A stretch of 41,058 nt of DNA from Bacteroidota bacterium (lineage in GTDB: Bacteria > Bacteroidota > Bacteroidia > Bacteroidales > M50B96), in contig JANTGP010000006.1 in NCBI GenBank assembly GCA_024762835.1, forward strand, positions 1 to 41,058, given 5' to 3'. Positions 24,393-34,198 of this stretch are shown here, one piece after another (positions within the stretch are counted from its first letter, which is position 1; each line of letters begins with the position of its first letter). The position numbers and the translations under genes were made by a program. The notes below the pieces were generated by a model. That model had not been told where the DNA came from. It did no database searches and saw only the letters and a program-made list of their open reading frames with translations.

Positions 24393-26231
24393 ATGATATC
24401 ACTTAGTACTTTCGATTATATTATTATAATAGCATTTTTTGCAATTACCCTGACTATTGGTATTGTTGTATCAAAAAAATCAGGAAAGAACTCTTCAGAA
24501 TTCTTTTTGTCGGGTAGAAATATGCCTTGGTGGTTATTGGGTTTTTCAATGGTAGCAACAACATTTTCTACCGATACGCCAAATTTGGTAACAGATATTG
24601 TACGTAATAATGGTGTTTCAGGAAACTGGGTGTGGTGGGCATTTTTAATTACCGGCTTGCTAACAGTTTTTGTGTATGCTAAATTGTGGCGAAAATCGAA
24701 TGTTACAACTGATATTGAATTTTATGAGTTGAGATATGGCGGTAAACCTGCTCGTTTTCTACGAGGATTCAGAGCAGTATATCTTGGAATTATTTTTAAT
24801 ATAATGGCAATGTCGGCAGTTACCTTAGCTGCAATAAAAATAGGACAGGTAATTTTAGGATTAAGCCCTTTAGAAACTGTAGGTGCTGCTGCACTGGTAA
24901 CTGTAATATTTAGTGCAATCGGAGGATTTAAGGGAGTTGTTTACACTGATTTTATTTTGTTTTTTGTCGCAATGGCAGGTGCAATTGGAGCTGCTTATTA
25001 TCTAATCGGTCTTCCTGAGGTGGGGGGGATGTCCGGTTTAATGTCGCATAGGAATGTTATTGATAAACTTTCATTACTTCCTGATTTTAATAATACTGAG
25101 GCACTAATTACGATTTTAATAATTCCTCTTGCTGTTCAGTGGTGGAGCTCATGGTACCCTGGTGCAGAACCGGGTGGTGGTGGCTATATTGCTCAGCGAA
25201 TGCTTGCTGCAAAAAACGAGAATCATGCTATTGGTGCAACTTTCTTTTTTAATATAATGCATTATGCTTTACGTCCATGGCCATGGATTTTAGTGGCTTT
25301 GGCTTCGCTTATTGTTTATCCTGATATTGCAAGTATTCAAACTGCGTTTCCAAATATTGCTGCCGATAAGCTTGGACATGATCTTGCATATTCAGCTATG
25401 CTTACAAAATTACCCTCCGGATTGCTTGGTATTGTGTTAGCTTCTTTGGTAGCTGCATATATGTCAACAATTTCTACTCATCTTAATTGGGGTTCATCAT
25501 ATATTGTAAATGATTTCTATAAACAACAAATCAACAAAGATGCATCTGAAAAAAGACTTGTGGCAGTTGGGCGTTTGTCAACTGTTGTATTGATGATAGC
25601 AAGTGCTTTGCTTGCTTTGCTTTTACAAAATGCACTTCAGTTGTTTAATCTTATTCTGATGTTTGGTGCAGGAACGGGATTGATTTTTATTCTTCGCTGG
25701 TTTTGGTGGCGGATAAATGCATGGAGCGAAATTTCTGCTATGTTCTCTTCAGGGATAATTTCTATTATCTTAAATTTTACTTTTGTTGGCGATGTGATGT
25801 TTGACCATAAGGAAATAGTTTCGGGAGTTCTTGTTGAAGGCATGTTTCCATCGTGGGCTAAATTCCCAATGGTTGTACTAATAACAACTATTATTTGGTT
25901 GCTCGTTACAATCTGGACTCAAGCTGAAAGTAAAGATGTTTTGAATAACTTCTATAAGAAGATTCAGCCCGGTGGTCCGGGGTGGAAAAAAGTTATTGAT
26001 GAGGCAAGAAGAGATAATATTACTATAGTTGAGGATACGGAAAAATGGAGTGTCCCATCCGGTATATTAGCAATTATTTTAGCTTGTATTTTAATTTACA
26101 GCTCTATGTTTGCTACCGGATATTGGATATATGGCAGATACACATGGGCACTGATTCTAAGCAGTGTTGCAATTGTCTCGGCTATAATCTTAAGTCGTGT
26201 TTGGGGCAGGATAAAAGCAAATGTATTTTAG
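24393..26231 (+). CDS. Sodium:solute symporter (SSS family)
   Basis: A 612-residue inner-membrane protein with about 13-14 hydrophobic helices, of the SSS/SGLT family, taking up a solute with Na+. The family's N-terminal features are clear: the first helix directly after the start, then SSEFFLSGRNMPWWLLGFSMVAT (about 37-59), with helix 1 broken near TFSTDTP. WYPGAEPGGGGYIAQRM lies near the middle. I chose the ATG at 24393 because the promoter at 24344-24373 puts the transcript start after the alternative TTG at 24351, and because the N-terminus then begins with helix 0. The substrate (sugar, inositol, nucleoside or similar) cannot be read. It is convergent with the TPR membrane protein, with 40 bases and only a weak 6-bp hairpin between. 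Confidence 0.9.
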   Translation: MISLSTFDYIIIIAFFAITLTIGIVVSKKSGKNSSEFFLSGRNMPWWLLGFSMVATTFSTDTPNLVTDIVRNNGVSGNWVWWAFLITGLLTVFVYAKLWRKSNVTTDIEFYELRYGGKPARFLRGFRAVYLGIIFNIMAMSAVTLAAIKIGQVILGLSPLETVGAAALVTVIFSAIGGFKGVVYTDFILFFVAMAGAIGAAYYLIGLPEVGGMSGLMSHRNVIDKLSLLPDFNNTEALITILIIPLAVQWWSSWYPGAEPGGGGYIAQRMLAAKNENHAIGATFFFNIMHYALRPWPWILVALASLIVYPDIASIQTAFPNIAADKLGHDLAYSAMLTKLPSGLLGIVLASLVAAYMSTISTHLNWGSSYIVNDFYKQQINKDASEKRLVAVGRLSTVVLMIASALLALLLQNALQLFNLILMFGAGTGLIFILRWFWWRINAWSEISAMFSSGIISIILNFTFVGDVMFDHKEIVSGVLVEGMFPSWAKFPMVVLITTIIWLLVTIWTQAESKDVLNNFYKKIQPGGPGWKKVIDEARRDNITIVEDTEKWSVPSGILAIILACILIYSSMFATGYWIYGRYTWALILSSVAIVSAIILSRVWGRIKANVF

Positions 26232-26271
26232 TCAGGCTTAGTTAATTGTCTTTCAGAAAAGCCTAAATAAA

Positions 26272-28287
26272 TTAAATCCCAAGTGCCTGCCTGAATTCAG
26301 GTTTTAGATTTACTTTAAATTGCAAAGCCTTATTTGCATCGGTTTTAGCTTTGTCGAGTTTACCGGCATAATAATATGACCATGCACGGTTCCTATAAAA
26401 GATACCTTGATTTGGCATCATACTTATTGCTTTGCTAAACTCTTTAATGGCATTTGAATAGTCTTTCATATTCAGATAACAAGCTCCTATTGAGTTAATA
26501 ATATTGGCATCTTTTCCTGTTAGCTTTTGATATGTGTTAAAATCATCAATTGCTTTTTTATTCTCGCCTAATTCCATATACACCAAAGCTCTATTTTTGA
26601 ATGAATTGCTATGATTAGGTTTTATTTCAAGAGCCTTGTCAATATCACTCAGGGCTTTTGAATAGTTCTTAATAGTTGCGTAAGCGGCACCTCTGTTCGA
26701 CCAAGCTTCAAAATAATTTGGGTCCAATTCAATAGTTTTTGAGAAATCATTTATTGATTCTTTATATTTTCCGCGGTCAAAGAATATTTTACCTCGATTT
26801 GTATAAGCTTTATAATTTTCCGGATCACATTCAATCGCTTTGTTGTAATCAATTAAAGCTTTATCATAGTCGTTTTGCTGACGATAATATTTCCCTCTTC
26901 CATTATAAGCTGAGGTTTCGTTTTTTGAAACAGATATTACGTTAGTCCAGAATGTTTCACTATTGTTCCAAACTTTATTTTGCCCAAAGGCAACGACGGA
27001 AAATAATAATGCAACAATAGACATAGGAACAATAAGAAGCATTTTATTGTTCTTTTTGCTTGCAAGTCTTGTCAATGCCATTACAACTATCATAATAATT
27101 CCAATTGAAGCCATATATGTATATCTGTCGGAGAGGAAAACGCTGATGCCTTCTTCTGCAATAGCAATAGCCGGCGAAATTGTTATTATGAAAAATAAGA
27201 GTCCAAAAGCAAACCATTTATATTTTTTTATTACACGAATGGATAAAGCGAGCAATCCTAAAGTAATAAGTGGAAAGATATGAATAAAATTACCAAGAGA
27301 TTCTAAAATTTCCTTTTTAGGATAAATTGCTGATAAGCTGTATGGGAAAATCAAATGTGCAATCCAAAGTATCAAACGGATATTTATAATCAGGATTCGG
27401 GTATAGAAAGGATTTAGATTCTTAAAATTTTCAGGGTAATAATCAAAACCCTGATTAACAATACCAACAGACAGTCCTGATGCTTCTTGGCCAAATTTTG
27501 AAAATAATCCGTAAAGGTAAAAGGCTATTAGAAAAACAATGAGATGGGGTATTTTTTCAATAAAAAGTCTTGTGTTAAGCTTACGGTCATACAAAAAGTC
27601 ATATAGAAAAAGAACGGCTAACAATGTAATACCCATTGATTTTGAAAGAATTGTTAAAACATAAAATAAGACAGAAAGACCAAGCCATATAAACTTCTTA
27701 CTATTTTCGGTATATTTTATATAAAACCATGATGACAGCAGGAAGAAAAAAGAAAACAGGACATCTTTTCGCTCGGTTGCCCAAGCAACAGATTCTGCTC
27801 TCATTGGATGGATTGCAAATATTATGGCTATAAAAAAGGCAGAATAAATTGAAAAATTCTCAGGTACTGAAAAACGTTTAATAAGTTTTTTGGCAATAAA
27901 GAATACCAGAATAACATTTAATAAATGAAGCAAGAGATTGTGTAAATGAAAATAAAACGGGTCGAAACCAAAGATTCGGTATTCTAAATTCCACTGAAGA
28001 AAAACAAGAGGCTTATAATGGGGCATAAAAAGCTTACTGCTAAAAATATCTTTAAAAGAGAAATCACCATTATTTGCAACTACAGGATTTTCATAAATAA
28101 GTACGTTATCATCGAAATTCAGAAATTCGTTATTCAGGATAGGTGAGAATACAATGGCAGTTACCACAACAAGGCTTGCCATTAGTACAATTATCAATTT
28201 GTCTTTATACCAGGTTATAGTAGGCTCAATATTCTTTGATTGTTTTTTTAAAGCTTTCTTTGCACGTAACTCTTTCTTTGTAGCCAT
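26272..28287 (-). CDS. TMTC-like GT-C membrane protein with C-terminal TPR repeats
   Basis: A 671-residue protein: a short basic cytoplasmic start (ATKKELRAKKALKKQSK), about 10-11 membrane helices (about 30-430), then about six TPR repeats (about 455-660, for example YDKALIDYNKAIECDPENY). The first loop after helix 1 holds NFDDNVLIYENPVV, and a later loop HPMRAESVAWATERKDVLF. Both are hallmarks of the bacterial relatives of eukaryotic TMTC O-mannosyltransferases, which have a GT-C fold and use a lipid-linked sugar on the outer face of the membrane. A role in protein O-glycosylation or glycan transfer is inference; such genes are often annotated only as TPR protein. The gene is monocistronic, between a convergent symporter and pckA. 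Confidence 0.8.
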   Translation of the reverse strand: MATKKELRAKKALKKQSKNIEPTITWYKDKLIIVLMASLVVVTAIVFSPILNNEFLNFDDNVLIYENPVVANNGDFSFKDIFSSKLFMPHYKPLVFLQWNLEYRIFGFDPFYFHLHNLLLHLLNVILVFFIAKKLIKRFSVPENFSIYSAFFIAIIFAIHPMRAESVAWATERKDVLFSFFFLLSSWFYIKYTENSKKFIWLGLSVLFYVLTILSKSMGITLLAVLFLYDFLYDRKLNTRLFIEKIPHLIVFLIAFYLYGLFSKFGQEASGLSVGIVNQGFDYYPENFKNLNPFYTRILIINIRLILWIAHLIFPYSLSAIYPKKEILESLGNFIHIFPLITLGLLALSIRVIKKYKWFAFGLLFFIITISPAIAIAEEGISVFLSDRYTYMASIGIIMIVVMALTRLASKKNNKMLLIVPMSIVALLFSVVAFGQNKVWNNSETFWTNVISVSKNETSAYNGRGKYYRQQNDYDKALIDYNKAIECDPENYKAYTNRGKIFFDRGKYKESINDFSKTIELDPNYFEAWSNRGAAYATIKNYSKALSDIDKALEIKPNHSNSFKNRALVYMELGENKKAIDDFNTYQKLTGKDANIINSIGACYLNMKDYSNAIKEFSKAISMMPNQGIFYRNRAWSYYYAGKLDKAKTDANKALQFKVNLKPEFRQALGI

Positions 28288-28437
28288 AACTTATTTTTTA
28301 TGATAAATTGAATGCATAAAAATAGAAATATATTATTGATTGGCATAAATATTTATTTACTGCCGATTATTTTTAAATTTTAAATAAATCCTCGTCCGGA
28401 TTATTATTTAGTTTAAATAGCAAAGGATAATACACAA

Positions 28438-28469
28438 AAAACCCTCAGAGTTTAAGCTCTGAGGGTTTT
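28438..28469 (-). terminator. Intrinsic terminator of pckA
   Basis: A 13-base perfect stem (28438-28450 with 28457-28469; AAAACCCTCAGAG on the plus strand) closes a 6-base loop. On the minus strand the stem ends in a run of six T residues. It starts 33 bases after the pckA stop. The symmetrical A/T flanks would permit weak use on the plus strand too. Confidence 0.9.
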
Positions 28470-28502
28470 GGAGTAATATTGTTTTAATAAATAATCGAAT
28501 AA

Positions 28503-30149
28503 TTATTTACCGGGACATTCTTTTACAATTGAAGAGTCTAAACCTTGTGAACCATAAGCTTTATCAAATGCCTTGCTGAATTGTGTGGCTAATTTCGCAG
28601 CTGTAGCACGATATGCATCTTTATCAGCCCATGTGTTAATCGGGTTCAACATTTCTGCAGGAACACCAGGACATGAAGTAGGTACATTTACATGGAAAAC
28701 AGGGTCTTTTACAAACTCAACATTTTCTAAATCACCGGATAATGCTGCATTAACCATTGCACGTGTGAGAGGTAAATCAATACGTTCGCCAACACCATAA
28801 GCACCGCCGCTCCAGCCTGTATTAACAAGATATACGCTTGTATTATGTTTTTCCATATTATCACCTAACATTTTAGCATAAACCTCAGGTTTGCCCGGCA
28901 TAAATGGTTGTCCGAAAAATCTTGAGAATGTAGCTTGTGGCTCGGTAACACCTGTCTCTGTTCCTGCAAGCTTACTTGTATATCCCATTAAGAACCATAA
29001 CATTGCTTGTTCCGGATTAAGTTTTGATACCGGAGGAAGAACACCGTAAGCATCAGCAGTCAAGAATAAAATTGTTGTTGGATGACCTGAAACTGAAGAT
29101 TCTTTAATATTTTTTAATTTACTTAAAAGATAAGATGCTCTTGAGTTTGGTGTTATTCTATCATCATAAAAATCAAAAGTACCGTTTGGATACATCATTG
29201 CATTTTCAACAATTGAACCATGGTTAAGGTAATCATCTTTGTGCATTACTGCATCATAAATATCCGGCTCTTTCTTAGGGTTGATGTCAATCATTTTTGC
29301 ATAACAACCATTCTCGAAGTTAGCAATTCCATCTTTACCCCATCCATGCTCGTCATCTCCTAAAAGTGCACGTGTTGGGTCGGCTGATAAAGTAGTTTTA
29401 CCTGTTCCTGATAAACCTAATAACAGAGCTGATCTGCCATCTTTACCTTCGTTTGCCGAACAGTGTAGAGGAAGAATTCCTTCGAAAGGAAGTAAGTAGT
29501 TCATTACGGTAAAGAGCATTTTCTTAACACTGCCCATGTAGGCAGAGCCAACAACAACACCAATGCGGCGGTCCATATCCATTGCTACAACCATATTTGA
29601 TGGTGTACCCTTAGGCATATCTCTTAAACGACCTTTGTATTTTGCTGCATCTAACTTGTCATAAGGAAGATGAAGAAGGTGAAAACCATCGTTAGCAAAG
29701 ATACTCTTATCAATATCAGCAGGTACCGGACGGAACATATTGTCGGTAAACAAAGCTGCAAGAGCGTGTGTGGAAACAACATTTACAGGAAGAGCATAAG
29801 ATGAATCGGCACCAATTACTCTATCGGTTACGTACATCTTGTCTTTTTTTCCCATTAAAGCCAGTGCTTCGTCAAAGATGATGTCAAATGTTTCTTCTGT
29901 AATAGGAATATTGTTAGGTGATGTCCAATCAATTGTATTTTCGCTTGAACTACGCTTAACAATTACAGTGTCTTTAGGACTTCTTCCGGTTGATTCGGTA
30001 GGTGTCCATGTGGCTAATGCTCCATTTGCTGAAACAAATGCTTCGCGATTATCTACTGTTGCTTTAATCATATCACGACGTGATATATTCGCCAATATGT
30101 TGCTATGGGCTTTAACAGCATCAGATAATTTTACTTTTATATTTTCCAT
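28503..30149 (-). CDS. pckA: Phosphoenolpyruvate carboxykinase (ATP)
   Basis: A 548-residue ATP-dependent enzyme that interconverts oxaloacetate + ATP and phosphoenolpyruvate + CO2 + ADP, the gluconeogenic or (in fermentative Bacteroidota) succinate-pathway CO2-fixing step. The kinase-1a P-loop GLSGTGKT lies at 245-252 (K251), followed by DDEHGWGKDGIANFENG, with LFLTADAYGVLPP and NTGWSGGAYGVGERI further on. Length is normal for the family. It has its own terminator, and an exact -7 type box on the minus strand (TATATTTG, 30190-30183) lies about 35 bases before the ATG, though no good -33 element is seen. It is divergent from the ABC-F gene. Confidence 0.97.
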   Translation of the reverse strand: MENIKVKLSDAVKAHSNILANISRRDMIKATVDNREAFVSANGALATWTPTESTGRSPKDTVIVKRSSSENTIDWTSPNNIPITEETFDIIFDEALALMGKKDKMYVTDRVIGADSSYALPVNVVSTHALAALFTDNMFRPVPADIDKSIFANDGFHLLHLPYDKLDAAKYKGRLRDMPKGTPSNMVVAMDMDRRIGVVVGSAYMGSVKKMLFTVMNYLLPFEGILPLHCSANEGKDGRSALLLGLSGTGKTTLSADPTRALLGDDEHGWGKDGIANFENGCYAKMIDINPKKEPDIYDAVMHKDDYLNHGSIVENAMMYPNGTFDFYDDRITPNSRASYLLSKLKNIKESSVSGHPTTILFLTADAYGVLPPVSKLNPEQAMLWFLMGYTSKLAGTETGVTEPQATFSRFFGQPFMPGKPEVYAKMLGDNMEKHNTSVYLVNTGWSGGAYGVGERIDLPLTRAMVNAALSGDLENVEFVKDPVFHVNVPTSCPGVPAEMLNPINTWADKDAYRATAAKLATQFSKAFDKAYGSQGLDSSIVKECPGK

Positions 30150-30228
30150 TTCTTGTATTAAGTTGGTTAAAATTTTAAATTACAAATATAATGGAATAAT
30201 TAATTTAGACATGTATTCTAAATACAAA

Positions 30229-30255
30229 TTGATATAAAAAAAGAATTTATCTTTG
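30229..30255 (+). promoter_or_regulatory. Bacteroidota-type promoter of the ABC-F gene
   Basis: TTG (30229-30231) and an exact TAnnTTTG box (TATCTTTG, 30248-30255) are 16 bases apart. A start near 30262 would leave a leader of about 11 bases before the ATG at 30273. Confidence 0.6.
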
Positions 30256-30272
30256 TAGCTTTTAAAAAATAT

Positions 30273-32219
30273 ATGGTATCATTAAATAAAGTAGCAGTTT
30301 ATTTCGGGGCATTTTGTCTTTTTAAGGATGTTTCATTTTTAATTAATCCTCGAGACAGAATAGGTCTCGTTGGTAGGAATGGTGCCGGGAAGACCAGTCT
30401 TCTTAAACTTATTATAGGCGAAATGGGCTATGAAGAGGGCTCAATATCAATGCCTTCGGATATTACACTTGGGTATTTACCTCAACAAATGAATGTTGAT
30501 AATTCCAAAACTGTATTTAACGAAACAATGTCTGCTTTTGAGGAAGTGCTTATACTTTATGATGAAATATCAGAGCTTCATAAACAGTTGGAGTTTAGAG
30601 ACGATTACGAATCAGATTCTTATTTGAAGTTAATTGATGATTTAAGCCATAAACAGGAAAGGTATCAATTGTTGGAAGGAGATTCTCTTCATGCTTCAAT
30701 TGAACAGGTTTTGCTTGGTTTGGGATTTGAAAGGGCTGATTTTAATCGATATACAAATGAATTAAGCGGAGGTTGGCGTATGCGAATTGAACTGGCTAAG
30801 ATTCTACTGAAAAAGCCCGATTTGCTACTACTTGATGAGCCAACTAATCATCTTGATATAGAGTCGATTCAATGGCTCGAAGATTTCTTAAAAGATTATA
30901 AAGGGGCAGTATTGTTAATTTCTCACGATAAGGTGTTTCTTGATAATGTAACTAAGCGAACAATTGAGATTTCGCTGGGGATGATAAATGATTACAAAGT
31001 GCCATATTCAAGTTATGTAAAGCTAAGAGCAGAAAGATTTGAGCAACAGCAGGCTGCATTTAATAATCAACAAAAGAAAATTGAGGAAACCGAAGACTTT
31101 ATTGAAAGATTCAGGTACAAGGCAACAAAGGCCGTTCAAGTTCAATCTCGGATAAGACAGCTTGAAAAAATGCAGCGTGTTGAAGTTGACGAGATGGATA
31201 AATCTCATTTGAGCTTTCGCTTTCCACCTGCACCTCACTCCGGAAATATTGTAGTTGAAATAAAATCTCTGATAAAGAAATACGATGATTTATTAGTTCT
31301 TGATAAAATTGATTTTGAACTAAATAAGGGCGAAAAGATTGCTTTTGTAGGTAGAAATGGCGAAGGTAAAACTACATTGGCAAAAGTAATTGTCGGCTTG
31401 CTTGATTATAAGGGTAAATTTAAACTCGGGCATAATGTTAAGATTGGTTATTATGCACAAAATCAGGATGAGCTGCTTAACGGTGATAAAACGGTTTTTG
31501 AAGTAATTGACCATGCTGCTACAGGCGAAATGCGTACCAAAACAAGAGATTTACTTGGAGCATTTTTGTTTAGTGGCGAAACTATTGATAAAAAGGTGAA
31601 AGTATTATCGGGTGGTGAAAGGTCGCGGCTGGCTTTAGCAAAAATGTTGTTAGATCCTGTTAATCTGCTTGTTCTTGATGAGCCTACAAATCATCTCGAC
31701 ATTGCTTCAAAAGATATCTTAAAGCAGGCTTTACAACAATACGACGGGACTCTGATTCTGGTTTCTCACGATAGGGACTTTTTAGATGGTCTAGTTGATA
31801 AGGTTATTGAATTTAGGAACAATAAGCTTAAAACTCATCTTGGTGGGATACAGGAGTTTCTGAGAAAAAGACGACTTGCTGTTTTGTCAGATATTGAAAG
31901 AAAAGACAAAGAACGTAAAAAAAAGAAGGATATTTCTGACAATAAGATTGAATATGAACAACGTAAATCTTTTGACAGAGAAATACGGAAGATGAGCAAA
32001 AAGGTAGAAATGGTAGAAGCAGAAATTGCAAGGCTTGAGATTAAGATTGAGAAGATGGATAAACGACTGTCTAATCCTGATTCATCTTTAGATGAATCTT
32101 TGTTTGTAGAATATGGAGCCTTAAAAGAATCGCTTGAAAAAGAAATGGCAAACTGGGAGAACTTTCATGAGCAATTAGAAGAGGCTGAGAAAAAGAAAAA
32201 GGAATTTTTCGACTTATAA
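30273..32219 (+). CDS. ABC-F family ATP-binding protein
   Basis: A 648-residue soluble protein with two ABC ATPase domains and no membrane helices, the ABC-F design whose members act on ribosomes (translation factors or antibiotic-resistance proteins). Domain 1 (about 1-255): Walker A GRNGAGKTS, signature LSGGWRMRIELA, Walker B LLLLDEPTNHLD. A charged linker (about 255-320, EETEDFIERFRYKATKA) corresponds to the P-site tRNA-interacting motif. Domain 2 (about 325-530): GRNGEGKTT, LSGGERSRLALA, LLVLDEPTNHLD. A long Lys/Glu-rich coiled-coil tail (about 550-648) ends it, as in Uup-like members. A housekeeping ribosome-associated role is more likely than drug resistance; the subfamily needs a tree. 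Confidence 0.93.
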   Translation: MVSLNKVAVYFGAFCLFKDVSFLINPRDRIGLVGRNGAGKTSLLKLIIGEMGYEEGSISMPSDITLGYLPQQMNVDNSKTVFNETMSAFEEVLILYDEISELHKQLEFRDDYESDSYLKLIDDLSHKQERYQLLEGDSLHASIEQVLLGLGFERADFNRYTNELSGGWRMRIELAKILLKKPDLLLLDEPTNHLDIESIQWLEDFLKDYKGAVLLISHDKVFLDNVTKRTIEISLGMINDYKVPYSSYVKLRAERFEQQQAAFNNQQKKIEETEDFIERFRYKATKAVQVQSRIRQLEKMQRVEVDEMDKSHLSFRFPPAPHSGNIVVEIKSLIKKYDDLLVLDKIDFELNKGEKIAFVGRNGEGKTTLAKVIVGLLDYKGKFKLGHNVKIGYYAQNQDELLNGDKTVFEVIDHAATGEMRTKTRDLLGAFLFSGETIDKKVKVLSGGERSRLALAKMLLDPVNLLVLDEPTNHLDIASKDILKQALQQYDGTLILVSHDRDFLDGLVDKVIEFRNNKLKTHLGGIQEFLRKRRLAVLSDIERKDKERKKKKDISDNKIEYEQRKSFDREIRKMSKKVEMVEAEIARLEIKIEKMDKRLSNPDSSLDESLFVEYGALKESLEKEMANWENFHEQLEEAEKKKKEFFDL

Positions 32220-32236
32220 ACAATTCTTTATCTATT

Positions 32237-33196
32237 TTAAAAAGGCAAATTCTCTAAATCGACATTGCCGCCTGATAGAATTATTCCAATGTTCTTATTT
32301 TGAAACAAGTCCGGATTTTCTAACAAAATAGCCAATGGGACAGCAGAGGATGGTTCGATGATTATTTTCATTCGTTCCCATACAAAACGCATGGCTTCGA
32401 TAATTGACTTTTCTTTTACAGTAATAATATCGTCAACATATTTTAAAATAATCGGGAAGGTTATATCTCCTAAAGATGTAAGTAATCCATCAGCAATAGT
32501 CTGAGGCGATACACTTGGAATTAATTTACCTGCTTTAAATGATTTTCTGGCATCATCTGCACCTTTAGGCTCACCGGCTATTACTTTTATACCGGGCTTT
32601 ATTGCCTTAGATGATATTGCTGTGCCACTTAACAATCCGCCTCCACCAACAGGTGCCATCAAAATATCTAAATCAGGTATTTCTGTCAAAAATTCTTTTG
32701 CAGCAGTTCCTTGCCCGCAAATTACTTGCAATGAATTGTATGGATGGATAAAGCTTGCGCCGGTTTGTTCAAGTACCCTAGCCATAGTGCTTTCACGTGC
32801 TTCGAGCGTAGGAGGACAATAAGTAATATTTGCACCATAACCTGCCACTGCTTTCTTTTTAATTTCTGGCGAGTTATCCGGCATAACAATATGTGCTTTT
32901 GTGCCTTTTATTCTTGCAGCTAAAGCAATTGCAGCTGCATGATTACCTGATGAATGTGTTGCTACACCTTTTGCCAGCTCTTTGTTGCTGAGTGAAAAAA
33001 CAGCATTACATGCACCTCTGAATTTAAAGGCACCTACCTTCTGAAAATTCTCACATTTAAAAAATATCTTATTACCGGTTATTTTATTTATTGCAGATGA
33101 ACTTAATACAGCTGTTTGATGGATAAAAGATTTTATTCTTTCATCTGCATCGCAAACTGATTTGTAATAAGTTTTTAATTCAGACATCATTATCAA
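32237..33196 (-). CDS. PLP-dependent threonine dehydratase / serine racemase-like enzyme
   Basis: A 319-residue fold-type II PLP enzyme. The cofactor lysine is K58 in GAFKFRGACNA; SSGNHAAA binds the substrate carboxylate and GGGGLLSG the PLP phosphate. The near-C-terminal LSGGNVDL is also typical. It lacks the C-terminal ACT-like regulatory domain of biosynthetic IlvA, so it is a catabolic threonine/serine ammonia-lyase or a serine racemase; sequence cannot decide. M1, M3 and M4 are all possible starts. It is the third gene of an operon with amidase and MCE genes (10-base gap), an unexpected place for simple amino-acid catabolism. Confidence 0.9.
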   Translation of the reverse strand: MIMMSELKTYYKSVCDADERIKSFIHQTAVLSSSAINKITGNKIFFKCENFQKVGAFKFRGACNAVFSLSNKELAKGVATHSSGNHAAAIALAARIKGTKAHIVMPDNSPEIKKKAVAGYGANITYCPPTLEARESTMARVLEQTGASFIHPYNSLQVICGQGTAAKEFLTEIPDLDILMAPVGGGGLLSGTAISSKAIKPGIKVIAGEPKGADDARKSFKAGKLIPSVSPQTIADGLLTSLGDITFPIILKYVDDIITVKEKSIIEAMRFVWERMKIIIEPSSAVPLAILLENPDLFQNKNIGIILSGGNVDLENLPF

Positions 33197-33206
33197 AGGT
33201 GATCAA

Positions 33207-34190
33207 CTATTCTAAATTTTGGCTTGCCTTTTTTTCTTTTCTGCCAAATATTGAATAATGAACATATCGTTTTGGATTCTCTCTTAAATCTTTTAAAAGA
33301 AGATTAAGCTCTTCGCTGGCTTTATCAAGATTATTATACAATTTCGTATCGTTAAGTAAAAGCCCAAGACTACCTTCGCCGGAATTTATTTTAGTAGTTA
33401 TTTCTTTCATATCGGCAAATGCATCATTAGCCTGTTGTAATGTGTTGGCAAAGTCAAGCTTAGATATTGAGTCGGAAATTACAGAAACATTCTTAAATAT
33501 ATTATTAATTTCCTCGGTATTAGAAACTAATGAGCCTGATATGGAATCTATATTTGCAATAATATTTGAAACGTTGCCTTTCTCTTCTTTCACAAAATGA
33601 TCAAGTTCATGAGTAATATTATTCAAATTTCTGATAGTTTTATTTATCTCAGAAAAAATGTCGGCAATATGTTGACGGGTTTTATTGGTAAATACGCTTT
33701 GTACACCTACCAATAATGTATCGAAACTTGCCATTAAGTCTTCGGCCTTGGCTTTAATTGGTGAAATCTGAGCATTAACTTCTTCCCGTAAATCAGATTC
33801 AATATCGGCAATCAAAGTGTCATTATCTTTATGATAGCTTGTAGAGTCACTAAGTATTAAATCAATTTCTTTTGTTCCCATAAGGTCGGAACTAATAATT
33901 TTTGCAACAGATTTTACGGGAATTTTAACATTTTTGGTTAGGGTAAGTTCAACAATAAGACTTTTGTAATCAATTGTGTCAAAATCAATTTTACTTACTT
34001 GCCCAACTTGAAAACCATGTAACATTATCCGGCTGGATACTTCCATCCCACCAATCTTATCATACACAACAAAATAGTGATTTTCAGATTTAAAAAGACT
34101 TAAACCTTTCAAAAAGTTTACTCCCCAAATCAGAATAAATAAAGTAAAAAGGAATAAAGCACCAATTTTAATATTTCTGTATTTTTTCAA
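33207..34190 (-). CDS. MCE/MlaD family lipid-transport protein
   Basis: A 327-residue protein with one N-terminal membrane helix (about 9-28, IGALFLFTLFILIWGVNFL) and an MCE domain (about 36-115, with GLSLF.SEN.YFVVYDKIGGM and MLHGFQVGQV). MCE proteins form rings that carry phospholipids between inner and outer membrane with an ABC transporter (MlaEF type). The rest (about 135-300) is a long alpha-helical stretch, probably the coiled-coil tunnel extension, and the C-terminus is basic. It lies 8 bases after the amidase gene, an arrangement common in Bacteroidota. The permease and ATPase are not in the window. Confidence 0.92.
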   Translation of the reverse strand: MKKYRNIKIGALFLFTLFILIWGVNFLKGLSLFKSENHYFVVYDKIGGMEVSSRIMLHGFQVGQVSKIDFDTIDYKSLIVELTLTKNVKIPVKSVAKIISSDLMGTKEIDLILSDSTSYHKDNDTLIADIESDLREEVNAQISPIKAKAEDLMASFDTLLVGVQSVFTNKTRQHIADIFSEINKTIRNLNNITHELDHFVKEEKGNVSNIIANIDSISGSLVSNTEEINNIFKNVSVISDSISKLDFANTLQQANDAFADMKEITTKINSGEGSLGLLLNDTKLYNNLDKASEELNLLLKDLRENPKRYVHYSIFGRKEKKASQNLE

Positions 34191-34198
34191 AATAGTTA

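Noticed and set aside
26234-26266. AGGCTT...AAGCCT between symporter and TPR protein as a bidirectional terminator
   Set aside because: Six-base stem, about 20-base loop and no T-run on either side; too weak to list.
30273-32219. ABC-F protein as an antibiotic-resistance determinant
   Set aside because: It looks like housekeeping Uup-like ABC-F with a coiled-coil tail, and no mobile element or leader attenuator is seen near it.
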